A stretch of 64,000 bases of DNA from Nostoc desertorum CM1-VF14 (GCA_019359245.1 JAHHHR010000035.1:1-64000), one strand, 5' to 3'. Positions 54,685-63,841 are shown, numbered from the stretch's first letter. The notes: generated from the letters alone by a model not told the origin. Numbers and translations are program-made.

Positions 54685-57060
54685 TTAATTGATCTGCCAA
54701 ATCTTGATGGTTTTATCAGAACTACCACTAGCAAGAAATTGACCATCCTTGCTCATAGCAATAGAGTTTACTGCCCCTAAGTGTTCTGTAATAGTTTGCA
54801 GTAATTCTCCCGTCCCCAAATGCCAAATTTTGATGGTTTTGTCTGCGCTACCGCTAAAGAGAATTTCTCCATCAGGACTAATAGCTAAGGAGCTTACCTC
54901 TTCTAAATGTCCAGTCAAGGTGTATAACACTTTACCTGTAGCTAGATGCCAAATTTTGATATTTTTGTCTGCGCTACCGCTAAAGAGAATTTCTCCATCA
55001 GGGCTAATGATTACTGATTTCACCTCACCTGAATGTCCGTTCAGGGTGCGTAATGGATCTCCCGTACGTGGATTCCACAACCTAATTTTGTTGTCAGAAC
55101 TACCACTAGCAAGGATCGTACCATCGAGGCTGATCGCAGCAGAATTAACTGCGGATGAATGCCAAAGGGTACAAATGCGTTGGCATAGCTCGCCGGAGGC
55201 ATCGCCTTTATGCAAGTTCCAAATTTTGATTTTATTACTGCCACTAGCAAGAATTTGTCCATCGGGACTGATGGCGATGCAGTTAACCGGCTTTTGATGT
55301 CCTAAGAGAGTGTGGAGGAGTTTGTCAGAATTGAGATTCCATACTTTGACGTTACTTTTGGGGTGTTGGCAACTACCAACGGCGAGATAATGTCCATCAG
55401 GACTAATCGCAACAGAGGAAATTTTGCCTAAATCTTTTGTAAGGGTGCGGATAAGCTTGCCAGTTTTAAGATTCCATACTTTGATAGTTTTATCGGCACA
55501 ACCGCTAACTAAACTCTCAGAATCAGGACTAATGACGACAGATGTAACTTTTTCTGAATGTCCAGTTAGGGTGTGGCTGAGAACAATATGTTGTAGTGTA
55601 ACTTGGTGTTTGAGGTTGGCGACGCAATTTAAAATTTCCTCAACATCAGCAATACTCTGACTATCACCGACTGCAACAAAATATTCTCTTAACTTTCTTA
55701 CATATTCCTCATCTTTAACGCTGACAGCTGATTGCATTGCCTGAAGCGGGTTACGAAAATCCTGTAGTGATATTTGGCGTAGTTGCAACCATGTATTTAC
55801 AGAAAATGAAAGCTGTTCATTTGCCCACGAGCGTAGTTTACCGCCATAGGCATCGCTTAAATGGCATAAACTTTGGGCTAATTGCAAAGCTAATTCTGGA
55901 ATCCAGTAACAACGCTCATTTTCCAGAGCTTGGTAAACTTGCTTGTAACCGGAAGCGATAACCTGTACTGATTGTAAATCAAAAGTATCTGACAGCAAAC
56001 TCGGCAGCAACTCTGGTAGTAGCGGAGGTACACCACGATCAACCAGATGGTAAACATCTGCTATCCAACCTGCAACCAAACAGTGATAAGTAATCAAAAC
56101 TTGGCAAAGTTGTTCAAAGTCCTGACGATTGACTTGATATTGTAAGGATAAATGACTAATATCAATTCCTTTCTCATTCCACTTTTCTACCTTTTCTAAA
56201 ATTGCCAAATTAGCTACATTGTCTTTTCCAATCTGATTAATTTCCTCTAAGTCTTCTCCTAGTGCTACCAGTTCATCTCTAAGTTTTTTCCATTCTAACG
56301 CCCGTCTTTTAGCAGACTCTTCTAGAATTTCTCGATAAGGTAAACGAGCAATTGTTTTATAATAATAATTACTTTGGTCTAAACCCCAATAGGCAATCCG
56401 AAAATTTAAATAATCTCCATCATTTTCTGACTCTAAAATCAAAATAGGCTCTGTCTTCAACATTCCAAACAGAGCCTTAATACTTGATTCACTGTGAAAA
56501 CGTTTACTATCCCAAGCTCCTGCCAATAACTCTGTTGGTCTAACTTCATTGTGTAAAGAGTAATGCTTGTTGAGAAAGTCTCGTAATCCTTCAGCCAACA
56601 TTAACTCAATTTGGGAAAATTTTTCATCTTTATTATCGTTAAATTGGTCAAAATGTATTTGAGGAGGAGCGATAAAAATTTTCAGTGGAATGCGTTCATA
56701 ATTGGTGTGGTCTAAAATTTGTGAAGGATATAATTTTAAGGGCCAGGTATCAAGAATTTTGTTGACTTCTGGCAACTTTAGCGCTGTTTCTCGCTCTTGT
56801 TCAGCTATTCTTAATCGCGTTTGATGATTCTCGGCTACTAGTTGCTCTTGAAAAATTCTTTCTTGTTCAAAGTCTTCAACATAACTGCTTTCTTGGTTTG
56901 AAGTATTTAAAGCTTTGAGTAATTGGGGAATTGCCTCAATCGGTTCATATTTACTTAAGGCTAAACTGTCTTGACTTCTCTTTTGTACTAGCTCTGCAAC
57001 AACAGGTGCAAACTCTAGTACCAGTTGAATTAGTAACCTTAACCCTTGCTGCATAAACAC
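54685..57060 (-). CDS. WD40 beta-propeller protein with unrecognised N-terminal region
   Basis: 791 residues. Residues 1-495 are largely helical and match no domain I can name. They include coiled-coil-like FEQERIFQEQLVAENHQTRLRIAEQERE and a central region with PLKIFIAPPQIHFDQF. Residues about 500-791 are seven WD40 repeats, enough for one propeller, for example HTLTGHSEKVTSVVISPDSESLVSGCADKTIKVWNL. Two adjacent repeats (coded at about 54817-54890 and 54949-55020) are almost identical in DNA. It is a scaffold or sensor, common in Nostocales. It interrupts the HMA-like gene run on the opposite strand and may be unrelated to it. Confidence 0.88.
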   Translation of the reverse strand: MFMQQGLRLLIQLVLEFAPVVAELVQKRSQDSLALSKYEPIEAIPQLLKALNTSNQESSYVEDFEQERIFQEQLVAENHQTRLRIAEQERETALKLPEVNKILDTWPLKLYPSQILDHTNYERIPLKIFIAPPQIHFDQFNDNKDEKFSQIELMLAEGLRDFLNKHYSLHNEVRPTELLAGAWDSKRFHSESSIKALFGMLKTEPILILESENDGDYLNFRIAYWGLDQSNYYYKTIARLPYREILEESAKRRALEWKKLRDELVALGEDLEEINQIGKDNVANLAILEKVEKWNEKGIDISHLSLQYQVNRQDFEQLCQVLITYHCLVAGWIADVYHLVDRGVPPLLPELLPSLLSDTFDLQSVQVIASGYKQVYQALENERCYWIPELALQLAQSLCHLSDAYGGKLRSWANEQLSFSVNTWLQLRQISLQDFRNPLQAMQSAVSVKDEEYVRKLREYFVAVGDSQSIADVEEILNCVANLKHQVTLQHIVLSHTLTGHSEKVTSVVISPDSESLVSGCADKTIKVWNLKTGKLIRTLTKDLGKISSVAISPDGHYLAVGSCQHPKSNVKVWNLNSDKLLHTLLGHQKPVNCIAISPDGQILASGSNKIKIWNLHKGDASGELCQRICTLWHSSAVNSAAISLDGTILASGSSDNKIRLWNPRTGDPLRTLNGHSGEVKSVIISPDGEILFSGSADKNIKIWHLATGKVLYTLTGHLEEVSSLAISPDGEILFSGSADKTIKIWHLGTGELLQTITEHLGAVNSIAMSKDGQFLASGSSDKTIKIWQIN

Positions 57061-57710
57061 ATACCTAGAAATTGAATAAAATAAATAAGCAAGGCTTGCA
57101 TAAAATCAGGGCAGTACTGCCATCTAATAAATTCATACATACTCTTGATCTTACTACTTGAGAGTACAGTAACTCAATCACTATGCATTAAAATAATTAT
57201 ATGTCAATACCCTATGTAATGAAGTACTTGTAAACCAAAATGATAATCATCTTAGAGGATGGTTTAAATCCTCAAAGAAGGGGGAAAGGGGAGTAACAAG
57301 TGTTTAAAATTACAGCCAAATACTTTTAAAAAAGCATTTATCAGCAAGGTAGAGGGGAACAGGGAGCAGGGATTTAAGCACAAAGCCAAATTTTGGATTT
57401 AGTGGCTTTAATTAAGTACGATGCTGAATCCCCGAATATATTGCTAAGTGCCGTTTGCCTTCTACCTTATTCAACATTGCTCTTCTTGATTATTCGATTA
57501 TTATTAATGAAGCACAATGTTAAAGAAACTTAATCAACTTGATAGCAGAGATAGCTAGATTCACTACTGAGATAGATTTTTTAAATCAAAAAAATAGGTA
57601 TGAATTAAGTAAAGTTCATGCAGCTCGATAAAATGCTCTCTTTGAACATCAATAGATAAGTTTATAAGTTTGGTTGCATTTTTTATTTTTTGGAATTGCA
57701 AAATAGTACT
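57061..57710. other. Long divergent intergenic region
   Basis: 650 bp between the WD40 gene and the next HMA-like gene. AT-rich. At 57239-57252 the sequence ATGATAATCATCTTA resembles one perfect half plus a poor second half of a Fur box. A degenerate purine-rich repeat is at about 57350-57372. No gene. Confidence 0.45.
57239..57254. promoter_or_regulatory. Weak Fur-box-like sequence
   Basis: TGATAATCATCTTAG: the left heptamer matches the perfect box at 48582 exactly, and the right half fits poorly. It is 470 bp upstream of the 57711 gene, so a role is uncertain. Confidence 0.3.
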
Positions 57711-58355
57711 ATGACTTCTATAAAACGGTCTAACTCTGGCAAAAATGCTAGTTTGAATCTGCCTTTACCATCAAAAAAGGCGGCTAAAAGCGTAGCTGAT
57801 AAAACAGCACCATCCCAAAAGATATTCTATAGCATTGTCCATACTATTCCTGGGCGGATTCGTTTTCGTATTCCTCTGCTAGCCAAAGATACTGAGTATG
57901 CTAATCAACTCAAATCAGCGATAGAATCTGATCCTAGAGTTACATATGTCCGTGCTAACCCACAAGCTGCATCCATTGTCATCAATTATAAAATAGATGT
58001 AATTTCAGATAATCAGATGCTCGCGCATTTGATTAATCTTATTCAAACTGCCCAAGATGTGGTTGTGCCAAAAGAGATAATGGCAAAATCAATCGTAGGT
58101 GCTATTTTTGATGCTCTAATTAACCTAATTGATAGTACACGCAAGATCAACCAAGCGCGTAATGTCATTGTATATCGAAGGTTTAAAACAGACGTTTGGG
58201 AACGGCTACTTTCTACCTCAAGAAGCATAATTAAGAGACTAAAATCTGCCACCATGTTTATCTTGCCTAACAAGCGATGGCGATTGCGTGGCAATAACGA
58301 AGTCAACTCCCAGCCTTTGAAACTGAAATCTGCCAGCGAACCTGATCTTGTGTAG
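57711..58355 (+). CDS. Single HMA-like-domain protein with basic C-terminus
   Basis: 214 residues, no cysteine. Module at about 38-114: FYSIVHTIPGRIRFRIPLLAKDTEYANQLKSAIESDPRVTYVRANPQAASIVINYK, very close to the ATPase's module. The C-terminal 95 residues are helical and strongly basic (RRFKTDVWERLLSTSRSIIKRLKSATMFILPNKRWRLRG) with one possible amphipathic or membrane-associated helix (IVGAIFDALINLI). ATG at 57711 chosen; a TTG seven codons earlier is possible. The PAP2-fusion gene begins 132 bp downstream on the same strand. Confidence 0.8.
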   Translation: MTSIKRSNSGKNASLNLPLPSKKAAKSVADKTAPSQKIFYSIVHTIPGRIRFRIPLLAKDTEYANQLKSAIESDPRVTYVRANPQAASIVINYKIDVISDNQMLAHLINLIQTAQDVVVPKEIMAKSIVGAIFDALINLIDSTRKINQARNVIVYRRFKTDVWERLLSTSRSIIKRLKSATMFILPNKRWRLRGNNEVNSQPLKLKSASEPDLV

Positions 58356-58487
58356 TTAATAATACACTAATCATTAAAATTATTCCTGGTTAGGAGTAAG
58401 TAGCTCTGAAATAAATGGGATTTCACATAATTTCTGAAAATCTTTCTTCTCTAGCCTTGAGTCCAAGCATTTTATTATCAATAAAAA

Positions 58488-59582
58488 ATGGGTAACCCTC
58501 ACTGTCGTAAACTTATTAATGAGAACCATTGGGTTCAAGCAATACATACTGCTGTTAAAGGAAGAGTTAGATATAAGGTAAATGGGCTTTATCATTCGGA
58601 AGCCCTCAAAAGATATCTTGAATCAAGATTATTAGAAGAGGAAATAATCTCACGAGCTAGTGCTAATAGTTATACAGGGAATGTCCTTGTTATTTTCCAT
58701 CCAGATAAAAGTTTAAACGCGATCGCTCTCCTCATTCAAGAAATTGTCTTAGATTATCGGAAAAAAGCTAGCAAATCACTTGGTTCTTCCATACAAACCC
58801 AATCAGTCAAGGTTCTAAAACCATCTACCGCAGTCATTAAAGACAGTAACTTGCATTCCTTTGGTATTAAAGAAAATATTGGTTTCGTTGGGGGTAATAA
58901 CCGAAGCATATTTGATTCAGCTGTACTGTCTCAAATATCTATGCAGCGACAATTAAACCAAACAAGCAGTAAACTTATTCCGGTATTGGGGGCTATTGGC
59001 GCTCTTGTATGCGGCACTGCACTGTTGTATGCATATAATCTTGACGAAGCCATTTTGCTCTTGATCCAGAAGCTGCATACACCACTGCGCGATCGCATCA
59101 TGGTTAGTATCACTTTTCTTGGCGATCCACTAGTAATGCTGATATCTTCTTTGGGGCTGGCGATTAGTCCGTTATATTCTAATCGTCGCTGGCAAGCAAC
59201 TATGTTGGGCATCGCTGGAGTCGGTGCAACCTTGCTAAATTGTTTAATGAAAATATTATTTGGTAGAGCGCGTCCAGCACTGTGGAACCATATTATTAAA
59301 GTGGGTCAACACAGTTTTCCCAGTGGTCATGCAATGGTTTCAATAGTCATTTACGGTTTTACTAGCTATATTCTGGCAAAGCAGTTTCCTGAATGGGGCT
59401 TTCAGATTTATGCCTTGGCTGTTGTCTTAATTGCTGCGATCGGTTTCAGTCGGCTTTATCTTGGAGTACATTGGCTGACTGATGTGACAGCTGGCTACGG
59501 GGCAGGTTTAGTGTGGTTGATTGCCTGTATTATTAGCTTAGAATTGCAACAAAAATATCGCTTGTCACTGGAAGCAGGCTGA
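58488..59582 (+). CDS. HMA-like domain fused to PAP2-family phosphatase
   Basis: 364 residues. Residues 14-90 are an HMA-like module (HWVQAIHTAVKGRVRYKVNGLYHSEALKRYLESRLL...NVLVIFHPDK). A polar linker runs to about 160. Residues 160-355 are a membrane-embedded PAP2 (type 2 phosphatidic acid phosphatase) domain with all three signature motifs: K255-x6-R262-P263 (KILFGRARP), P278-SGH281 and S321-R-x5-H328-x3-D332. Catalytic residues are intact, so it should release phosphate from a lipid or polyprenyl phosphate. I know of no standard protein with this fusion. It is downstream of another HMA-like gene on the same strand. Confidence 0.85.
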   Translation: MGNPHCRKLINENHWVQAIHTAVKGRVRYKVNGLYHSEALKRYLESRLLEEEIISRASANSYTGNVLVIFHPDKSLNAIALLIQEIVLDYRKKASKSLGSSIQTQSVKVLKPSTAVIKDSNLHSFGIKENIGFVGGNNRSIFDSAVLSQISMQRQLNQTSSKLIPVLGAIGALVCGTALLYAYNLDEAILLLIQKLHTPLRDRIMVSITFLGDPLVMLISSLGLAISPLYSNRRWQATMLGIAGVGATLLNCLMKILFGRARPALWNHIIKVGQHSFPSGHAMVSIVIYGFTSYILAKQFPEWGFQIYALAVVLIAAIGFSRLYLGVHWLTDVTAGYGAGLVWLIACIISLELQQKYRLSLEAG

Positions 59583-60205
59583 TCTGGATGATAGCTAATA
59601 AAAAACTATACAGGCAGCAGGCACGCGGTTCTTAAAACTCAAGTTTAAACAAGCTATTCAAACGAGTGATCCTCAGCAATGTAATACTTTTACGAGTACA
59701 AATTGCTAACACATTTATTGGACAGAAATAGTCTAATGCTTGGGTGAATAAAGCAATCCTAAATCATTTGTGAAAATTATATATTTCTTTTTTCTTTCTT
59801 CACTTTACGTCCTTGGCTTATTGGCGATTCGTTTCCTTATCTATATTTTTCACGGATCAAATAGGACCCATAAGTTTGTTTCAGATTAGGCTAAATCGAA
59901 ATATCTAACCAGGGTTAGGTGGAAGATAGCTACCTTACCTGCAAAACTAATGGTATTCAAGCCAAGCTTGAAAACATCACTCAATATGGCTATTACTTAT
60001 TGCTCCTTATACCTATGTCATATTTCGTTGCCAAGCAAGATTTTTATGACTGAGGTAATTTTGTTTGCTCATGTTCTCAAATTGAGGTGTGAACAACATC
60101 TCTTAGTAGTTCTATGAGAAAGATTTGGGGCACTCGTGTTTAGCCACATTACCTCGACGGTAATTTAAGCATCAATCAAATTATTTTCCTATAAGGCAAC
60201 TAAGC
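59583..60205. other. Long intergenic region
   Basis: 623 bp, AT-rich, presumably carrying the promoter of the hemerythrin-like gene. I see no repeat, operator or RNA. A 39-codon GTG frame at 59770-59889 encodes a hydrophobic peptide but has no ribosome binding site. Confidence 0.4.
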
Positions 60206-61252
60206 ATGGTTACAACACTCGACGATACTAAACGGCTTGCGATCGCCGAAAGATTAGCAGACCTGAGAGCATTTCAAAATTTAATTCTTTCTAACGATCA
60301 AAAACTAATAGATATCTGTCCTTATGAAGATGTTCGCGATCGTTTGCAAAATATGCTCGAAGATGACCAAAAAAACTTAGGCATTATAGACACTGTCATT
60401 GTTCAATACGGCATTCAATCTGAACCTAGTAGTGCGACCAAGATATTTATTCCTCAGTTTGAGCAGATGATGTCTGGCAATGAGTTTACGTTCTACCAGA
60501 AGCTTATTCACCACGAACTAATGAAGCATGGTCAAGCCATGAGTGGAATCGTTATTCACAAAGCTGCTCAGGTGGTGGGGGCAGATATTGAAGTGGCTAT
60601 TGCGCCTTTGAATACTGTCAACTTTGAGGGTCGCGCTCATCAAGAACAGCTCAAGGGCATACTCGAACAGGTGGGTGTCCGTGAAATGACGGGCCTTGAT
60701 GCAGAGCAGGGACTGTGGGCACGCGTGCAAGATGCTGTTGCTGCATTATCGGGTGTAGGTGGCAGTGTGATTACCCAAAACACTGACAAACAGGATATTA
60801 ACATCCAGACCCTCATCCGCTTAGATCACGAAAAAGTGAATACTATTTTCACCGAAATCGGGGCGACTAAAGATCCTCAAAAACTCCAAGAATATTTTGG
60901 GCAACTCTACAAAGACTTATTAGCCCATGCTCAAGCTGAAGAAGAAGTCGTATACCCGCAAGTTCGCTCGTTTTATGGCGATGACAATACTCAGGAACTA
61001 TACGATGAGCAAGCCCAAATGAAACGGATGCTTGATGAAATTAAATCTATTGATCCTGCTTCAGCCGATGAGTTCAGAGCAAAAATTAAACAGTTGATGG
61101 ATACAGTCGGGGATCACATTCGTCAAGAAGAGAGTACTATGTTCGCGGCGATCAACAGAAATTGCAGTGATATAGAAAAAGAGCAAATGGCTACCGATTT
61201 CAAGGCTGCCAAGAGCAAGGTTCAGCAAGAAATGTCAGCCTCTATACAATAG
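60206..61252 (+). CDS. Hemerythrin HHE-domain protein
   Basis: 348 residues, all-helical, no signal peptide. The N-terminal half (residues 1-180) is a helical bundle with IHHELMKHGQAMSG and other His/Glu pairs, similar in style to ferritin-like folds. The C-terminal half (about 200-330) is a hemerythrin HHE domain: TLIRLDHEKVNTIF, LLAHAQAEEEVVYPQVRSFY, and the last helix TVGDHIRQEESTMFAAI with His and Glu ligands for a di-iron site. Such proteins bind oxygen or iron or act in metal or redox sensing. It follows the HMA-like gene group on the same strand. Confidence 0.85.
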   Translation: MVTTLDDTKRLAIAERLADLRAFQNLILSNDQKLIDICPYEDVRDRLQNMLEDDQKNLGIIDTVIVQYGIQSEPSSATKIFIPQFEQMMSGNEFTFYQKLIHHELMKHGQAMSGIVIHKAAQVVGADIEVAIAPLNTVNFEGRAHQEQLKGILEQVGVREMTGLDAEQGLWARVQDAVAALSGVGGSVITQNTDKQDINIQTLIRLDHEKVNTIFTEIGATKDPQKLQEYFGQLYKDLLAHAQAEEEVVYPQVRSFYGDDNTQELYDEQAQMKRMLDEIKSIDPASADEFRAKIKQLMDTVGDHIRQEESTMFAAINRNCSDIEKEQMATDFKAAKSKVQQEMSASIQ

Positions 61253-61342
61253 ACTTCTTGGCATTGTCGGAGAAAGGGAAAGGTGAAAGGGATGAAATTT
61301 GCCCTTAGCCTTTAACCTTGTCCGGCAATAGTGCAAAACTCA

Positions 61343-61675
61343 TTAGAATTTCTCCGGTACAAACATTACAAAAAGTAGATAGATAGAAAGCCCTAGCGTC
61401 AGCAGTCCTAACAGCCCCAATCCCCAAGATTGACTGCGAGAAAGTTGTTCACCACTAGCTGCGTAAACCAGAGGTGCAACCACTAGGTTAAAACACATCG
61501 CCAGGAATAAATACAGTGGCAAATTTTGTTTACGCCATTGATACCAGATTTCAATTATTTTTTTTAATACTTGGGATGCAGTGATGCCTGCGGCGAGCTT
61601 CTCTACGAGACGCTCCGCGTAGCTTGCTTCCACGGAGTGGTACGCTAACGCGTGTTGGATATAAGAGGGTTTCAT
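61343..61675 (-). CDS. KdpF-like small membrane protein with repeat-derived N-terminus
   Basis: 110 residues in the longest frame. The last 55 residues (LPLYLFLAMCFNLVVAPLVYAASGEQ...GLGLLGLLTLGLSIYLLFVMFVPEKF) end like KdpF, the small subunit that stabilises the Kdp K+-ATPase (YLlyvLlrPErF-like tail). The first 35-40 residues include a stretch (SVEASYAERLVEKLAAGITAS) encoded by the palindromic dispersed repeat at 61586-61650, so the annotated N-terminus is probably not original. No kdpA, kdpB or kdpC gene is nearby. KdpF identity is therefore tentative, and it may be a remnant. Confidence 0.55.
   Translation of the reverse strand: MKPSYIQHALAYHSVEASYAERLVEKLAAGITASQVLKKIIEIWYQWRKQNLPLYLFLAMCFNLVVAPLVYAASGEQLSRSQSWGLGLLGLLTLGLSIYLLFVMFVPEKF
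61586..61650. repeat. Palindromic dispersed repeat inside the KdpF-like frame
   Basis: Modules GGCGAGCTTCTCTACGAGAC, GCTCCGCGTAGCTTGCTTCC and CCACGGAGTGG. The core resembles the repeats at 14.89 and 53.92 kb. It lies in the coding frame of the KdpF-like gene. Confidence 0.8.
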
Positions 61676-61681
61676 AGTAAA

Positions 61682-61870
61682 TTAAGACAAAGCTAGGATA
61701 ATATCTATTAGTTTGATGGCAATGAAGGGAGGAATGATACCACCAAAGCCATAAATGAAGGTGCTGCGACGTAGCAGTTGATCTGCTGTTAAAGGCAAGA
61801 ACTTTACCCCTTTGAGTGCTAGCGAAATTAGCGCCGGAATAATCAAGGAATTATAAATCAGCTTTGGCAA
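61682..61870 (-). CDS. Small hydrophobic protein upstream of the KdpF-like gene
   Basis: 62 residues with two hydrophobic segments (IYNSLIIPALISLALKGVKFL and GFGGIIPPFIAIKLIDIILAL). I do not recognise it with certainty; the gene precedes the KdpF-like gene by 6 bp on the same strand, as small membrane proteins do in cyanobacterial kdp regions. ATG start without clear Shine-Dalgarno. Possibly a remnant of a lost kdp operon. Confidence 0.5.
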   Translation of the reverse strand: MPKLIYNSLIIPALISLALKGVKFLPLTADQLLRRSTFIYGFGGIIPPFIAIKLIDIILALS

Positions 61871-61989
61871 AAAGCCTACAGACTAAACCCGGATTTCTCA
61901 TTAGTGAAACATCCGGGCCAAGTTTTTATGTGAAGGTATGGGGTTAATTAAAATCCAAAATTGGCAGAGTCAGAAGTTTAATTCATAAC

Positions 61990-63225
61990 TCATACTGAAT
62001 TTTGGCGACAAATTCCAAATGCTGAAGTGTAGGCGTGTAAGAAGGTTCTGCCACCAACAGGACCGATTTCACCACCACAGAAAAAGCCGCCTACAGGAAT
62101 ATCGCTGAGGTAACGGCGAAATAATTCAGAATCGAAATTGGGTTTACCATATAGTCCTTCACCTCGCCCCAGACAGGCAAACATTAAGGCAGCTACGGCA
62201 GAGGGTTCAGATTCTCGTTGGGTTTGATAACTTTGGAGTAGTAACTCTAGGTCTTCAGCAGAGGCTTGGGCATCGCGTAGGTGGAATTGCAGCCTTTGAC
62301 CAGGGCGGACACGATCGCCAATTGCGATCGCCCCAGCTGCTGGATCGACCCCAAGAATACCACGAATTAAAAAGTCTCCCTGTTGCAAAGCCAGCTTAAA
62401 TTCATCCATTGCCACACCAACAAACAAAGAGTGCTGTGCTAAAGTCCGTTCGTGTTCGCTGAGACTGGCAATCAAATCTCGCAACACCACTAAAGGCACT
62501 TGCTCATCTAACTCCAGAATAATATTGCGATCGGCTTTCGTGACTTGCAATGGTTTGCCAATCGGTCGGCATCCTTGGGCTACAATCGTTTCCAAAACAA
62601 TATTGCCCGTTAAAGCTATACCAACAGTGCCCTCACGATAGAGACTTTGGCATTTCTCGCCTTCAATATCATTACAAAAAAGAGCAACACGACCACCCAT
62701 ACCTCCACCACTAGCCTGTCCTCCCACTATCACCGATCCTGGATAAGCAAAATCTAACCCCTGCAACAAATTGTTGATTCCAGAGGCAAAGGAACTAGAC
62801 AGCAAGATGAACTGGGGTGTCGGTGATGCTGGCACACCGATTAAATCAACCCAAGCATCTGGAGAACTGTCTAAGTCAGGTAATTCTTCAGCAACAACAT
62901 GAAAGACTTGAACCTTTACCCCTGGAAGATGTGCTAAGGTCAAGCTGATAGCTGGTTCAGCTTCCAGTTCTTGGGTTTCTCCGCCAACTGTCGTGCCAAT
63001 AACGCCCCCACCACTACAGCCAATTAGCACTGGCACAGAAAGTTTTTCAGTTAGCAAGGGTAACAATCGGGAATACTCACTCGTAAAAGCAGACGAAATG
63101 AATACCAGTCCTAGATCCGCAGGTGCTGTTAACGATGAGACAGCTCGTTCCACTACATCTGTAACGGCGGCTTCCAGAGAATGACGGGTTGATAGGGCAT
63201 TTGCCCACTGCATTTGGTCTGCCAT
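61990..63225 (-). CDS. FIST-domain sensory protein
   Basis: 411 residues, soluble. N-terminal FIST domain (about 30-215: LGLVFISSAFTSEYSRLLPLLTEKLSVPVLIGCSGGGVIG, VIVGGQASGGGMGGRVALFCND) and C-terminal FIST_C domain (about 230-390: DRVRPGQRLQFHLRDAQASAEDLELLLQSY, ALMFACLGRGEGLYGKPNFDSELF, IPVGGFFCGGEIGPVGGRTFLHAYTSAFGI). FIST proteins bind small ligands such as amino acids and often feed signal transduction, but here no kinase or cyclase is adjacent. ATG start MADQMQWANAL. Divergent region toward cp12. Confidence 0.9.
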   Translation of the reverse strand: MADQMQWANALSTRHSLEAAVTDVVERAVSSLTAPADLGLVFISSAFTSEYSRLLPLLTEKLSVPVLIGCSGGGVIGTTVGGETQELEAEPAISLTLAHLPGVKVQVFHVVAEELPDLDSSPDAWVDLIGVPASPTPQFILLSSSFASGINNLLQGLDFAYPGSVIVGGQASGGGMGGRVALFCNDIEGEKCQSLYREGTVGIALTGNIVLETIVAQGCRPIGKPLQVTKADRNIILELDEQVPLVVLRDLIASLSEHERTLAQHSLFVGVAMDEFKLALQQGDFLIRGILGVDPAAGAIAIGDRVRPGQRLQFHLRDAQASAEDLELLLQSYQTQRESEPSAVAALMFACLGRGEGLYGKPNFDSELFRRYLSDIPVGGFFCGGEIGPVGGRTFLHAYTSAFGICRQNSV

Positions 63226-63595
63226 GAGTTTTGAGCTTCTTTATCTTTTTGGGCTAGTAAATTTTGATTTTTTATTTTGGGAAGAATTGCATCCGACAAA
63301 AATGAGTGCGAGCCTTTTGTCTCCTCCATCCCAAGAAGCTGGGGTTGTCATTCTCTAATAGATGCATCTAAATATATTGTATGATTGCTTATCTATGGTA
63401 CCAATTCCACAAAATCTTAAAAAATAAAGATGAATGCATTATAGATGCGGCAGTTTACTGTAATGGTTATAAATCAATAGGCTAAAGTACTAACTTATTA
63501 GTTGAATGGTTAGAATGGTTAGTAATCAACCTAAAATCTGCCATTTCTGAAGCTTTTCTATACTAGTATTAACAACAGACAACGAGACTAAAGCA
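63226..63595. other. Divergent promoter region
   Basis: 370 bp between the FIST and cp12 genes, AT-rich. No named regulatory site or RNA gene recognised. Confidence 0.4.
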
Positions 63596-63841
63596 ATGAC
63601 CAACATCCAAGAAACTGCAAAGGGCGACATCCAAGAGAAAATTCAAGAAGAAGTAGAACAAGCGCGTACTGTGTGTGACGTTAGCGGTAGCAACTCACCA
63701 GAGTGTGCTGCTGCTTGGGATGCAGTAGAAGAATTGCAAGCGGAAGCTTCCCACAAGCGCCAAAGCAAGCCAAAAAATTCTCTAGAACAGTATTGCGATG
63801 ACAACCCAGATGCAATTGAATGCCGGGTTTACGACGAATAA
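63596..63841 (+). CDS. cp12: CP12, Calvin-cycle regulatory protein
   Basis: 81 residues, intrinsically disordered regulator that links GAPDH and phosphoribulokinase in the dark. Both disulfide pairs are present: Cys27 and Cys37, and Cys67 and Cys76. The core AWDAVEELQAE (40-50) is the conserved CP12 motif. The C-terminus YCDDNPDAIECRVYDE is the GAPDH-binding tail. The ATG start gives the standard length. The last 159 bp of the window hold no gene. Confidence 0.96.
   Translation: MTNIQETAKGDIQEKIQEEVEQARTVCDVSGSNSPECAAAWDAVEELQAEASHKRQSKPKNSLEQYCDDNPDAIECRVYDE

Noticed and set aside
59770..59889. 39-codon GTG frame encoding a hydrophobic peptide
   Set aside because: No ribosome binding site, AT-rich DNA favours Phe/Ile/Leu codons, and no known family.
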